64,000 nt of DNA from Microbacteriaceae bacterium (GCA_004297935.1 SCRE01000003.1:1-64000); one strand, 5' to 3'; positions 7,953 to 16,558 are shown, counted from the stretch's first letter. Numbers and translations are program-made. Notes: a model not told the origin generated them from the letters alone.

Positions 7953-10432
7953 GTCGTCGCCTCGATGCCGCTGGCCTCCTCTGATTCGGGGTTGTGGTGT
8001 CTGCCGACACTGCGCACGGTATCGAAGAGCAGGGCGGGACGCCTCCACAGTGAGTTGGCGAAGATGGCGGTCACGCTCACCGCCATGGCCGCCATGGCCC
8101 ACACCGGGTACAGCAATCCAGTGGCTGCCAGGGGGATGCCGAGTCCGTTGAAGGCGAACGCGAGAGCCACATTCTGGCGGGTTTTGCGATAGGAGGCGGC
8201 GGAAATATCGCGGGCGGCGAGGATCGACGTGAGCCGGTTAGACATGATGATGATGTCTGCGGATTCCATGGCGATGTCGGTGCCACCGCCCATGGCCACC
8301 CCGACGTTGGCTTGCATCAAAGCCGGCGCGTCGTTGATCCCGTCTCCCACCATGGCCACGCTCCCATGACGCTGGAGGTCCCGGATGATATCGGCCTTGG
8401 CGCCCGGCAGGACGCCGGCGTGCACGACCTGGATGCCGACTCGGGCCGCCACCCTGGCTGCTGCTCTCGGGTCATCGCCAGTGACCAGAACCGGGACCAG
8501 GCCGGCACGGCACATTCCGGCGACCGTCTCGGCGGCGTCGGAGCGGATCTCGTCGCCGAGGGCCAAAGCGCCGAGCAGGACACCGCCGGCTCCGACGACG
8601 ACCACAGTATGCCCGGAGTTTTCCAGAGCCTTCATGGTCTCGGCCAGCGCACCAGCAGGCATGCCGTGGGCTTCGAGCAAGGACGGTCGTCCGACCACCA
8701 CCCGACGGTCGCCGATGCTGGCGGTCACGCCTTGGCCGGTAACCGACTCGAAGTCATCGACGGCAGGGACGGGGAGCCGCCTGTCCAAGGCGGCGTCGAC
8801 GATGGCTCGGGCCAGGGGATGCTCGGAGGACACCTCGGCCGCGGCCGCCAAAGTAAGCACTTCGTCCTCACCGACCCGACCAGCGGTGAGGACCCCGCGA
8901 AGGCCGGGGCGGCCCTCGGTGAGCGTACCGGTCTTGTCCAACGCGATAGTTCCTACCCGGCGGAATGCCTGGAACGCCTCACCAGTGCGCATGATGATGC
9001 CCTGATCGGCTGCCTCTCCCGCGCCTCGGACGATCGATAGCGGCGCGGCGATACCCACCGCACACGGATAGCCCATCACCAGTACCGACAGGGCCGCGAA
9101 CACGGCCCGCTGCACATCCGGCGTCCCGGTGATGGCCCAGCTGCTGGCCAGCCAACCCACGAGCGAAAGCACCGAGATCGACAGCACCACCGGGGTGTAG
9201 ACCCGCAGAATCCGGTCCACGAGATGCAAGATCCCAGGCTTGAGCGCCCGGGCGTCCTCCACCGAGCGCACCACCTGAGCCAGGAACGACTCATCACCGA
9301 CCGCGGACACCTCCACCACCAAAGTCCCCGTCGTGTTGATCGACCCGCCGATAACCGCGTCACCGATGACCTTGGTCACCCGGACCGACTCACCGGTGAC
9401 CAAGGACTGATCCAATGCGGATCTGCCGTCGACGACGACCCCGTCGATAGGCACCCGCTCACCGGGGCGGACCCGGACCCTATCACCCAGGACCACCTCG
9501 GAAAGGGAAACCTCCGACTCGACCCTGCCCCGGATCACTCGGGCCGTGTCGGGCTGAAGATCCATCAAGGCCTTGACCGCCTGGGAGCTGCGGGTCTTGA
9601 CCAATAGCGAGAGCCACTCGGAGAAAATGTGGTAATTGACCACCAGCACCGCAACCGCGAAGAACGCAGCCGTCGGGAACCCGTGATACCGGGCGACCAA
9701 ACCGAGTACGCCGCCAGCCAAGCCGGCAAACGCACCAGCTTCCAGCATCACATGCTGATTCAAAATGCCCCGCCGCAACGACTGAGCGGCCATCGACAAG
9801 ACGTGCCCGCCGAGACCGAACACCACGACAACCGCCAGCACCCCCACCACAGAGGGGATCGCCCCGGTCGCGGCGCCAGCGGCGTTGAGCGCCAAGGCCC
9901 CCGCCCCAACCGCGGCCACGACCACCGTACCTCCTAACGCCAAGCCCTTGCCCTGGCCCTGCAGCACCAGATAGGCGGCGGCCAGCAGGAACGCCCCGAC
10001 CACCACAGGGATGACGTAGGCGACCGGGTTGGCCAGGTTCACGATCAACGCGATCGCGGCCAGGCTCGCGCCGATGGCACCGTAGAGGCGGCGGCCCTCT
10101 TTGACCAGGGCAGCTTCCTCCTCCTCGAACGGTCGAATCTTGCGGGGATCCCAGATGGTGTAGCCAATATCCTTGAGGATGGCGACCAGCGCCTCGGGGC
10201 GCACCCGTGCCGGGTCGTACTCGACCAGGGCCTGCTCGTGGGTCAAGCTAACCGCCACGTTCTCCACACCGTCTTGGCGGCCCAACGCCCGCTCGATGGT
10301 CCCGGTGCACAACGAGCAGTGCAGCCCACCGATCTTGGCCCGGAACCTCGCCCCACCGTCAGACAGCTCCTCAGCCCAGTACCCACCGGCGAGGCTGGCT
10401 TCTGGTTCTTTCGCCGTGGCGATGCGGGTCAT
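7949..10432 (-). CDS. Heavy-metal-translocating P1B-type ATPase with unusual YPC membrane motif
   Basis: An 827-aa inner-membrane metal pump. Order: N-terminal HMA domain with CSLC (C39, C42), six membrane helices, TGES actuator loop (346-349), transmembrane metal motif, phosphorylation site DKTGT (499-503), SEHPLARAI and GDGINDAP motifs, two last helices. The motif before the phosphorylation domain is YPC (455-457) where copper and Zn/Cd pumps have CPC. The last helices resemble CopA in layout but have AFAFN and MAVS where CopA has AYN and MxxSS. Specificity is therefore uncertain: copper-like scaffold, altered ligands. Overlapping starts tie it to the chaperone before it and the MerR gene after it. 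Confidence 0.9.
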   Translation of the reverse strand: MTRIATAKEPEASLAGGYWAEELSDGGARFRAKIGGLHCSLCTGTIERALGRQDGVENVAVSLTHEQALVEYDPARVRPEALVAILKDIGYTIWDPRKIRPFEEEEAALVKEGRRLYGAIGASLAAIALIVNLANPVAYVIPVVVGAFLLAAAYLVLQGQGKGLALGGTVVVAAVGAGALALNAAGAATGAIPSVVGVLAVVVVFGLGGHVLSMAAQSLRRGILNQHVMLEAGAFAGLAGGVLGLVARYHGFPTAAFFAVAVLVVNYHIFSEWLSLLVKTRSSQAVKALMDLQPDTARVIRGRVESEVSLSEVVLGDRVRVRPGERVPIDGVVVDGRSALDQSLVTGESVRVTKVIGDAVIGGSINTTGTLVVEVSAVGDESFLAQVVRSVEDARALKPGILHLVDRILRVYTPVVLSISVLSLVGWLASSWAITGTPDVQRAVFAALSVLVMGYPCAVGIAAPLSIVRGAGEAADQGIIMRTGEAFQAFRRVGTIALDKTGTLTEGRPGLRGVLTAGRVGEDEVLTLAAAAEVSSEHPLARAIVDAALDRRLPVPAVDDFESVTGQGVTASIGDRRVVVGRPSLLEAHGMPAGALAETMKALENSGHTVVVVGAGGVLLGALALGDEIRSDAAETVAGMCRAGLVPVLVTGDDPRAAARVAARVGIQVVHAGVLPGAKADIIRDLQRHGSVAMVGDGINDAPALMQANVGVAMGGGTDIAMESADIIIMSNRLTSILAARDISAASYRKTRQNVALAFAFNGLGIPLAATGLLYPVWAMAAMAVSVTAIFANSLWRRPALLFDTVRSVGRHHNPESEEASGIEATT

Positions 10433-10635
10433 AACTTTACCTGGAATCCAGCGGCGGTGATAGTGGCGCGAACCGCAGCCTCCGAGCCGCCCTGGTCGAG
10501 AACTACTCGGACCTGATTGGCGTCGTGATCGGCGAAGACCCGACGCACACCGGCCACCTTGCCAAGCGAGACCTCGATTCGCCTCTCACAGGCCCCGCAG
10601 TCCATGCCAGTGACACCTAAAACGAACTCATCCAT
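10429..10635 (-). CDS. HMA-domain metallochaperone (CopZ-like)
   Basis: A 68-aa single heavy-metal-associated domain with the metal loop GMDCGAC. It probably delivers metal to the P-type ATPase. ATG at 10635 has GAGGTGG just upstream; the frame also opens with a GTG at 10644. Its stop overlaps the ATPase ATG (ATGA), the first of two such overlaps in this operon. A MerR-type promoter lies directly upstream. Confidence 0.85.
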   Translation of the reverse strand: MDEFVLGVTGMDCGACERRIEVSLGKVAGVRRVFADHDANQVRVVLDQGGSEAAVRATITAAGFQVKL

Positions 10636-10668
10636 GGTTTCCACCTCGTTTGTTGCCGATCTAGAGTC

Positions 10669-10699
10669 AACCTAAGCCTTCCAGCCACTGGAAGGTCAA
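10669..10699 (-). promoter_or_regulatory. MerR-type promoter/operator of the chaperone-ATPase operon
   Basis: Reading the minus strand: -35 TTGACC (10699-10694), a 19-base spacer and -10-like TAGGTT (10674-10669). A near-perfect dyad CCTTCCAG-TGG-CTGGAAGG (10695-10677) fills the spacer. A 19-base spacer with a central dyad is the hallmark of promoters that MerR-family activators untwist. The MerR-type protein encoded at the end of the same operon is the likely activator. Confidence 0.75.
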
Positions 10700-10745
10700 G
10701 GCTCCTTTCGTGACGATGCGGCCGGCCCGTCCAACCTCTTGTGTG

Positions 10746-12095
10746 TCAGAACGTGAGGTGGTCGAGGGCGGCCAGGTAGGCCTCGTTGTAGGTGGGGAAT
10801 TGCGCCACCTGATCGAGCAGCCTGTCGATGGGGATCTGTTCGCGGATGGCGAGGGAGGCTTGGTGGATCCATTCGCCGGCCAAGGGTGAGACGGCCCACG
10901 CGCCGATCAGGATTTTGCGGTCTGCATCGGCGAGTAGTCCGAGGCTTCCTCGAGGGTTCTCTTCGTAGGTCCATGGGCGAGCGACTGCATTGGCCAGGTC
11001 CAGTCCCGTTGTCACGGCGTGCAGTCCTTGTTGGTCGGCTTGAGCCTGGGTGATGCCGACGGCGGCGATTTCCGGGTTGGCGAACACGACCCGGGGGATA
11101 CCGTCGTAGGAGGCTTCACGGGTACCGCCGAGGATACTATCGGCGGCGATGCGTCCTTGATACATTGCGACGTGCGTGAAGGGCATGATCCCGGTGACGT
11201 CTCCGATCGCCCACACGTTCTGGGCGGCGCGGCAGTGTTCGTCTACCCGCACTTGTCCACGCTCACCCAGCTTCACTCCGGCTCGTTCGAAGCCGAGATT
11301 CTGAGTGCGGGGAGTGCGACCGGTTGCGAAGATGACAGCCTCAGCGGTGATCTCACTGCCGTCGTCGAGTTCGATCACACTTTGTTCACCGGCGCGGTGT
11401 GCCTTGCGGGCAGTTACGCCGAGCCGGATCTCGATTCCGGCCTCGGCCAGGTAGGTATAGGCCAGATCCCCGACCCGAGGTTCTTCCCGGCCCAGGAGTC
11501 GATCACCGCGGTGGATCAGTGTGACCTTCACCCCGAAACGGGCCATGAACGTGCTGGTCTCGATCCCAACGGCGCTCCCGCCAATGATCACCGCGCTTTT
11601 CGGTAGCGCCGTGGCCGTGAAGGTTTCCCGGTTCGTCCAGGCGGTGATCTGATCCAGGCCCTCGAGCTCGGGGATGACCGCTTCGGAACCGGTGGCGATA
11701 ATGATCTGGTCCGCAGTGATTTCCTGGTCCCCGGCTTGAATACTGCCGGGGCCGGTGATCCGGCCGGCCTCTTTGATCACCAGGGCGCCGCGGTGTGCGT
11801 AGTCATCGATCTGTGCCGAATCATCCAAGTGTCGGATCATATAATCGCGGTACTTACTAGCCTCCGGCCAGTCCAGTTCCGCCCCCGACACACCTGCCGC
11901 GCGCCGTACCTCGGTGCGTGCCTCGGGCGGGCGCAGCAGTGTCTTGGACGGGATGCACGCCCAGTAGGCGCATTCCCCACCTATCAGCTCCCGCTCAACG
12001 ACCGCGACCCTCTTCCCGGCTTTCAGCAACTGGCCGGCAGCGACCTCACCGCCCGGTCCCATGCCCAAAATAGCAACATCAACATGCTCGCTCAT
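10746..12095 (-). CDS. NAD(P)/FAD-dependent disulfide oxidoreductase (mercuric-reductase-like)
   Basis: A 449-aa class I pyridine-nucleotide-disulfide oxidoreductase. N-terminal FAD Rossmann GMGPGGEVAA; redox pair C42/C47 in GGECAYWACIPSK (CAYWAC where mercuric reductase has CVNVGC/CVNTGC); NAD(P)-binding GGSAVGIET; second FAD motif WAIGDVTG; C-terminal dimer-interface FPTYNEAY in place of the His-Pro/Cys-Cys tail of MerA. Strong ribosome-binding site GTGAGG. Third gene of the minus-strand merA-merB operon, so a role in thiol or mercury redox chemistry is likely, but it lacks the C-terminal Hg-binding cysteines and is not itself a classical MerA. Confidence 0.85.
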   Translation of the reverse strand: MSEHVDVAILGMGPGGEVAAGQLLKAGKRVAVVERELIGGECAYWACIPSKTLLRPPEARTEVRRAAGVSGAELDWPEASKYRDYMIRHLDDSAQIDDYAHRGALVIKEAGRITGPGSIQAGDQEITADQIIIATGSEAVIPELEGLDQITAWTNRETFTATALPKSAVIIGGSAVGIETSTFMARFGVKVTLIHRGDRLLGREEPRVGDLAYTYLAEAGIEIRLGVTARKAHRAGEQSVIELDDGSEITAEAVIFATGRTPRTQNLGFERAGVKLGERGQVRVDEHCRAAQNVWAIGDVTGIMPFTHVAMYQGRIAADSILGGTREASYDGIPRVVFANPEIAAVGITQAQADQQGLHAVTTGLDLANAVARPWTYEENPRGSLGLLADADRKILIGAWAVSPLAGEWIHQASLAIREQIPIDRLLDQVAQFPTYNEAYLAALDHLTF

Positions 12096-12137
12096 CGCGG
12101 CCTCACTTCCATCAGTGGTTCGTGCAGGTGGTCCAAT

Positions 12138-12800
12138 TCAGCAGCAGCAGCTATCTGTCCCCAGATCGAGCGGGCTCGGTTGCTCCCCCGGAGTCCTTTT
12201 GAGGAGATTCTCGGCCACGGTGGCGCCAAGCTGGTAGGCCTCGGTAACGGGGAGGATGGTACCGCCGGGGTGGGCGGCCAGCCATGGTTGTGCGGCTTCG
12301 GGTGAGGCGAAGAAGTGGACCTGGTTGCAGAACGCGGAGCGGATCGTACTCATGTCGTCCGGGTTGACTAACGAGACGACCGCGCTGACTGGCTCGACAG
12401 CCGTGACCCCACTCGTATTGACGGTGACCCGTACGGGGACGCCGCAGGCCTGGCAGGCGGACTCGATGCGCGCCGAAGCACCCAGAATGGCGGGGAAGAT
12501 CAGCGTGTCCAGGGCGCACCAGGTGTAAAGCGGTATTCCGCCAATCTCGATGTGATGCGGGGTGGGATTCAGAGTCAGGCCTTGGCCGATGATCCGTCCG
12601 TCATCGTCGTATTCGGTATCCGGAACGTTGGCCAGTGCGCGGGTGAGTTCGGGCACCGTCTTACCGGTCGCCGCCGCCAGGGCGCCGACCTCGACCGGTT
12701 GACCCAGTGCGAGGAGCCGCAGCAGCGGTACCCAGATGTCGGTATTCAGCCCGGTGGCCGGTGAGGTGAGACGCTCGGCGAGGTTCAGCGTGTTTGACAT
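12138..12800 (-). CDS. merB: Alkylmercury lyase (organomercurial lyase)
   Basis: A 220-aa enzyme that protonolyses the C-Hg bond of organomercurials and passes Hg(II) to MerA. All three catalytic residues are present: C95 and D98 in TWCALDTL and C158 in FCNQVHFF (C96, D99, C159 in the plasmid R831b enzyme). C116/C119 may be structural. The protein ends in three consecutive cysteines (218-220), which could help hand over Hg(II). It starts 36 bases after merA. Confidence 0.95.
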   Translation of the reverse strand: MSNTLNLAERLTSPATGLNTDIWVPLLRLLALGQPVEVGALAAATGKTVPELTRALANVPDTEYDDDGRIIGQGLTLNPTPHHIEIGGIPLYTWCALDTLIFPAILGASARIESACQACGVPVRVTVNTSGVTAVEPVSAVVSLVNPDDMSTIRSAFCNQVHFFASPEAAQPWLAAHPGGTILPVTEAYQLGATVAENLLKRTPGEQPSPLDLGTDSCCC

Positions 12801-12836
12801 GGTGATACGTTCCGTTCTATTCGTAGGTTGGCGCGG

Positions 12837-14279
12837 TTATGCGGCGCAGCAGGAGAGTTTGGAGACGTCGGTGTTGAAGGATTGGGCGGCGATTTTGATG
12901 CCCTCGGCCATGGTCAGGTATGGGCTCCACATGTGGGCAACCTGGTCGACGGTCATGCCGGCTTCCATGATGTAGACGCCGGCCGCGGCGATTTCTCCGG
13001 CGTCTTTGGCAACGGCGGTGATGCCGAGAATGCGCCCGGTCGTGTGGTCGGCGACGATCTTGATGAAGCCGCGCGTGTCCCGGTTCACCAGCGCACGGGG
13101 TACGTACTCTAGTGGCACGACCCCGCACTGGCAGCGGATGCCCGTCCCGTTGGCTTCCTTGTCCGTCATCCCCACAGCGGCCAGGGCGGGGCTGGTGAAG
13201 GTGACGCGCGGGAGATGGGAGTAGTCAACGTCGCGGTCGGCATTGTTGAACGCGTTCTCCACGACGAGGGCGCCGTGGTTGGCCGCAACGTAGACGAACT
13301 CGCGGTGCCCGGTCACGTCCCCGGCAGCCCAGATCCTCGGATTCGAGCTGGTGAGCATGCTGGTGACCACAATCTCTCCCTTCTCCCCGGTTTCGACGCC
13401 GACCGCGGTCAGGTTCAAGCCGTCGGTGACCGGGCGTCGGCCTGTAGCTACAAGGAGTTTGCTCGCACGGAATTCCTGCTGCCCGCCATCCACGGTTGCG
13501 GTCGCGATGACCTCTCCGCTGGACTTGTCGGTGTGCACCGCGGTCACGGCGGCCCGGCGGACGACGCGGATGCCCTCGTCGGCGAAGACTCCGGCTAGCG
13601 CCCGGGATGCTTCCGGCTCTTCCGCCGAGGCCAGTCTGGAGCGCACCAGCATGGTCACCCTCGAGCCCAACCGGGCGAACAGTTGCGCCTGTTCCAGAGC
13701 GACAAACCCGCCACCGAGAACCAGTAGGGATTCCGGAACCTCATCGAGTTCCATCGCGGAGGTCGAGGTCAGATAGTCCGCCTCGGCCAATCCGTCGATC
13801 GGGGGAACCCATGGGGTCGAGCCGGTCGCAACCAGATAGTGGGTGGCGCGTATCGTTTCCACGTTTCCGTCGGTGCTAGTGATCTCTAACGTGGGATCGT
13901 CGGCGGTTCCGGAGAATACGGCGTTGCCGTGCCGCAGCTCCCACCCGTAATCGGCGATCAAGTCAACGTATTTCCCGGCTCGCATTGTTTCCACGAGCTG
14001 GCGTTTGCCGTCGATCAACTCCGGCATGTCCACCGGCCCGGCGGAGGCCACGATGCCGGGGAACCGGCCGGAATCCAGGGCAACATGGCGTGCGTCAGCG
14101 GCCGCCAACAGGGCTTTCGAGGGCACGCAACCGGTGTTCACGCAGGTGCCACCAATCGTGCCACGCTCAACCATCACGACCTTCTTACCGAGGCTGGTGG
14201 CCCGAATCGCGGCGGCGAACGCGCCACCGCCGGAGCCGATAATGGCGAGGTCGAACACGGGTGCTGACAGATCGGACAT
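12837..14279 (-). CDS. merA: Mercury(II) reductase
   Basis: A 480-aa cytosolic flavoprotein reducing Hg(II) to Hg(0) with NADPH. The redox pair is C46/C51 in GGTCVNTGCVPSK; FAD motif GSGGGAFAAA, NADPH motif GGGFVALEQ, second FAD motif WAAGDVTG. The C-terminal C477/C478 (LSCCAA) is the partner pair that presents Hg to the active site. There is no N-terminal HMA (NmerA) domain. Start ATG at 14279 has GGAGG seven bases before it; the frame is open upstream but that part runs over the operator. First gene of the operon merA-merB-flavoprotein. Confidence 0.95.
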   Translation of the reverse strand: MSDLSAPVFDLAIIGSGGGAFAAAIRATSLGKKVVMVERGTIGGTCVNTGCVPSKALLAAADARHVALDSGRFPGIVASAGPVDMPELIDGKRQLVETMRAGKYVDLIADYGWELRHGNAVFSGTADDPTLEITSTDGNVETIRATHYLVATGSTPWVPPIDGLAEADYLTSTSAMELDEVPESLLVLGGGFVALEQAQLFARLGSRVTMLVRSRLASAEEPEASRALAGVFADEGIRVVRRAAVTAVHTDKSSGEVIATATVDGGQQEFRASKLLVATGRRPVTDGLNLTAVGVETGEKGEIVVTSMLTSSNPRIWAAGDVTGHREFVYVAANHGALVVENAFNNADRDVDYSHLPRVTFTSPALAAVGMTDKEANGTGIRCQCGVVPLEYVPRALVNRDTRGFIKIVADHTTGRILGITAVAKDAGEIAAAGVYIMEAGMTVDQVAHMWSPYLTMAEGIKIAAQSFNTDVSKLSCCAA

Positions 14280-14360
14280 GAAACCTCCACAGAAGGGCTG
14301 AAATATGGGAACCAGTTGGGCACAACGCCCGTCGCTGATCCTGCTATGTATCACTTTGCA

Positions 14361-14385
14361 CCTTGCCCTATAGTGGAATGTCAAG
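14361..14385. promoter_or_regulatory. mer operator/promoter, copy 1 (divergent merA/merR)
   Basis: An imperfect palindrome in the 142-base gap between merA (minus) and merR (plus): TTGCCCTATAG...GAATGTCAA. Read on the minus strand it supplies a -35 TTGACA facing merA. A nearly identical 25-base copy lies at 17519-17543. MerR is the expected ligand. Confidence 0.7.
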
Positions 14386-14421
14386 AGCGGAATTGCGTGA
14401 GAACGGATCGGAAGGTGCATT

Positions 14422-14811
14422 ATGCGCATCGGTGAAGCAGCAGAGGCCACAGGAATGACGACGAAGACCCTCCGGTTCTACGAAGACCGAGGACTCTTGC
14501 CATCGGCCCGGCGGGCACCCAATGGCTACCGCGACTACGGCAACGAAACGATAGCCCGGCTGGATTTCATCCACCGGGGCCGGAACGCCGGGCTCACCCT
14601 GGCCCAGATCGGTGGCATTCTGCGGGTCCGCGACGCAGGCGAAACCCCCTGCACCCACGTGGTGGAATTACTGGGCCGACAAGTGGCGGACCTGGACCGG
14701 CAGATCGCTGAACTGGTGGCACTGCGATCGACTATTGCCGAATATCACGACACGGTCGCCGCGGCCGATCCCGTCGCCTGTGACCCCGAACGCATCTGCA
14801 GCTACCTCTAA
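14422..14811 (+). CDS. merR: Mercury-type MerR regulator
   Basis: A 129-aa MerR regulator (MRIGEAAEAT, LRFYEDRGLLPSARR). Cysteines C77, C120 and C126 occupy the three Hg(II)-binding positions of MerR, although C120/C126 are closer together than in Tn501 MerR. Good ribosome-binding site GGAAGG. Divergent from merA across the operator at 14361-14385, the standard mer arrangement; by operator similarity it should also control the MerT-like gene at 17123-17434. Confidence 0.85.
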   Translation: MRIGEAAEATGMTTKTLRFYEDRGLLPSARRAPNGYRDYGNETIARLDFIHRGRNAGLTLAQIGGILRVRDAGETPCTHVVELLGRQVADLDRQIAELVALRSTIAEYHDTVAAADPVACDPERICSYL

Positions 14812-15016
14812 CTCACCGATCCGATAGCCGAGGGCGTCAGCGACAGCAATCAGTAGTGAAGCACCACTGTTGGGCCGGCCGCACTCAGGATTCCAGCAGC
14901 ACTAGCCCCAACCGACAGTAATCAGCGCGACCCAGCATCGAAAGCACCACCGTAACGACGGTGGCCAACACCGGCTTCTAGTTGCCATGCTCTTCTTTCC
15001 GGCTTGGTCGTGACAT

Positions 15017-15030
15017 TCCACCATGGTGGA
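15017..15030. promoter_or_regulatory. Perfect 14-bp palindrome upstream of the NrtS-like gene
   Basis: TCCACCATGGTGGA is a perfect palindrome with GTGACAT immediately before it, reminiscent of a MerR-family site. It precedes a plus-strand 18-aa frame and the NrtS-like gene. Probable regulator binding site, identity unknown. Confidence 0.35.
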
Positions 15031-15083
15031 GGGTGAAGACTGAGATTCGTTGTTCGGATTAGAAAGCGGAGGACGAACTTCTC

Positions 15084-15140
15084 ATGGAAACCACCGTCGA
15101 TACCCGTTGGTCGGCATCGATGCTTGAGGTCATGTCGTGA
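15084..15140 (+). CDS. Possible 18-aa leader peptide overlapping the NrtS-like gene
   Basis: ATG with GGAGG ten bases upstream, 18 codons, and a stop TGA that overlaps the GTG start of the next gene (GTGA). Too short to judge by composition; it may be a translational coupler rather than a functional peptide. Confidence 0.3.
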   Translation: METTVDTRWSASMLEVMS

Positions 15141-15436
15141 CCGTCGCACCGCACCCGAGTTGGCAAACTGCCCGAGAAGCCTGCCAGGTCGTCGTTTACC
15201 GTCCGCACCTAGCGCAGACCGTGCCAATCGCGCTCATTGTTGGTGTTGTCCTGTTCGCCATCAATCAGCTCGACGTGGTCCTGGCCGGACACGCTACCCT
15301 CACGACCTGGGTCAAGGTTGCCGTGACATTCTTGGTACCCTTCGTCGTGGCCAACGTCGGAGTGCTCGTCGCTTGCCACCGGCTCGTTACAAACAAACGC
15401 CAACCAGTTAGTCCTGCGGTGGAGGAGAGTCGGTAG
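15137..15436 (+). CDS. Small NrtS-like membrane protein
   Basis: A 99-aa protein with two hydrophobic hairpin segments at about residues 28-48 and 58-80 (LIVGVVLFAINQLDVVLAG, then FLVPFVVANVGVLVA). Length, the VVYRPHL start and the N-Q-x-D at the turn resemble the NrtS family of nitrate/nitrite transporters. Its place in a mercury region suggests passenger cargo or a metal-related role. GTG start overlaps the 18-aa frame. Confidence 0.5.
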   Translation: MTVAPHPSWQTAREACQVVVYRPHLAQTVPIALIVGVVLFAINQLDVVLAGHATLTTWVKVAVTFLVPFVVANVGVLVACHRLVTNKRQPVSPAVEESR

Positions 15437-15476
15437 GCGTCAACAGGACAGTCACTGTCCGGGTGGTCAGTCCTGC

Positions 15477-15620
15477 GCCCTCTGCACCCATGTGGTGAAA
15501 TTACTCGCCCGGCAGATCCCGAACTCGTACTCAGAGCAACTGTCGCAGGATGGCGCGACGCCGTTGCCGCGTCTGATCCAGGTAGTCGTAACCCCGAACG
15601 CATCCGCAGTTCCTTCCGAT
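15477..15620 (+). pseudogene. Degenerate remnant of a merR 3' end
   Basis: A stretch here reads CTHVVKLLARQI, close to CTHVVELLGRQV of the intact MerR at 14422-14811; after an indel another frame reads NPERIRSS, matching DPERICSY at the MerR C-terminus. The DNA and the gap between the two segments fit a decayed second merR copy that lost its 5' part. Evidence for an old duplication or recombination of mer DNA. Confidence 0.5.
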
Positions 15621-15641
15621 GCGGGCAGGCGAAGATTTTGC

Positions 15642-16558
15642 TCAGGGCCGCCGGTGTCGTGGGTTCAGGGCAGGGACGCAGCAATCGTCCTCGCCGGCCG
15701 GCCGGCGGGATTCGTCGGTTACCTCTGCCCGGTGGGACATGGTCCAGCGCAGTACCGCGGCGGTGAGGATTGCCACCACCAGCGCACCGGTCACGATAAG
15801 CACCAACAGTTGGTTGCCGCCCACCCAGCTCGACAGGGGCCCGCGATCCCGGACAAGACTGCCGTTCCAGCTGTGCCGCCGAAAAGTTGGGGCAGCCAAT
15901 ACACGAGCAGATACCCGCCGGAAAGCGCTAAGACGGCGCCGGTGATCCGGCTCATGTGAGGCATCAAACGGCGCAAGGATCCACTGATCACTGTGCTAGC
16001 GAAGGCGGTCACCACCGAAAGAGCGATTAGAAGGATGCTAGAGCCTGCCGCGTAGGCGGCGAACACTACTAGCACGGTTCCCCATCCGGTGCCGGTGAGG
16101 GCTTGGGTGACTACCGCCAAGAGCAGGGCCAGGCCGCATTATGCCGACGCCAGTGCGTAACCGACCCCGAATGCGAACATCCCGCCCGCTTTACTGTTCT
16201 GCCCCACCGAACTCAGAGGCGTCATCCCGAGCGAAATTCGGAGGCCGATCAGCATCCGAAGACCTAGCAGAACAAACACCGCGCCCAGCACCGCGGCCAG
16301 CCACGGGATCGCTCCGATCAGCGAGCGCATCCCGACAGCTAACAGCAGACCGAACACCGTAAACGTTCCAGTGAACCCCACTGTGATGGCCACACCCGAC
16401 TCCAATCCGCCGACCAGCCGCCCCCAGTTTCCACGCGTGCCGGCTGCGGTCGCCGATCCAGTGCCGTAGGCAAGAAAAGCGGGTAGGACAGCGAAACCAC
16501 ATGGGTTGAGCGGGGCAAGCATTCCGGCCCCGAACGCCAGAACCAGAAGCACGCTCAT
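15642..16558 (-). pseudogene. CcdA-type thiol-electron transport protein, broken by nonsense and frameshift
   Basis: The reading frame from ATG 16558 encodes a CcdA/DsbD-like membrane protein with NPCGFAVLPAF as the first redox-cysteine motif. An in-frame TAA at 16141-16139 interrupts the sequence exactly before the second motif (ASA-stop-CGLALLLAVV). A one-base loss in the C-run at about 15836-15843 (minus strand GGCCCC-TG) shifts the last third; the correct C-terminal frame (LSSWVGGNQLLVLIV, then DDCCVP) continues to 15642. CcdA moves reducing equivalents across the membrane to thioredoxin-like partners, here the neighbour encoded just upstream. Both lesions argue for loss of function. Confidence 0.75.

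Noticed and set aside
16139-16141. Recoded stop (selenocysteine or readthrough) in ccdA
   Set aside because: The codon is TAA, not TGA, and the gene carries a separate frameshift, so loss of function is simpler.
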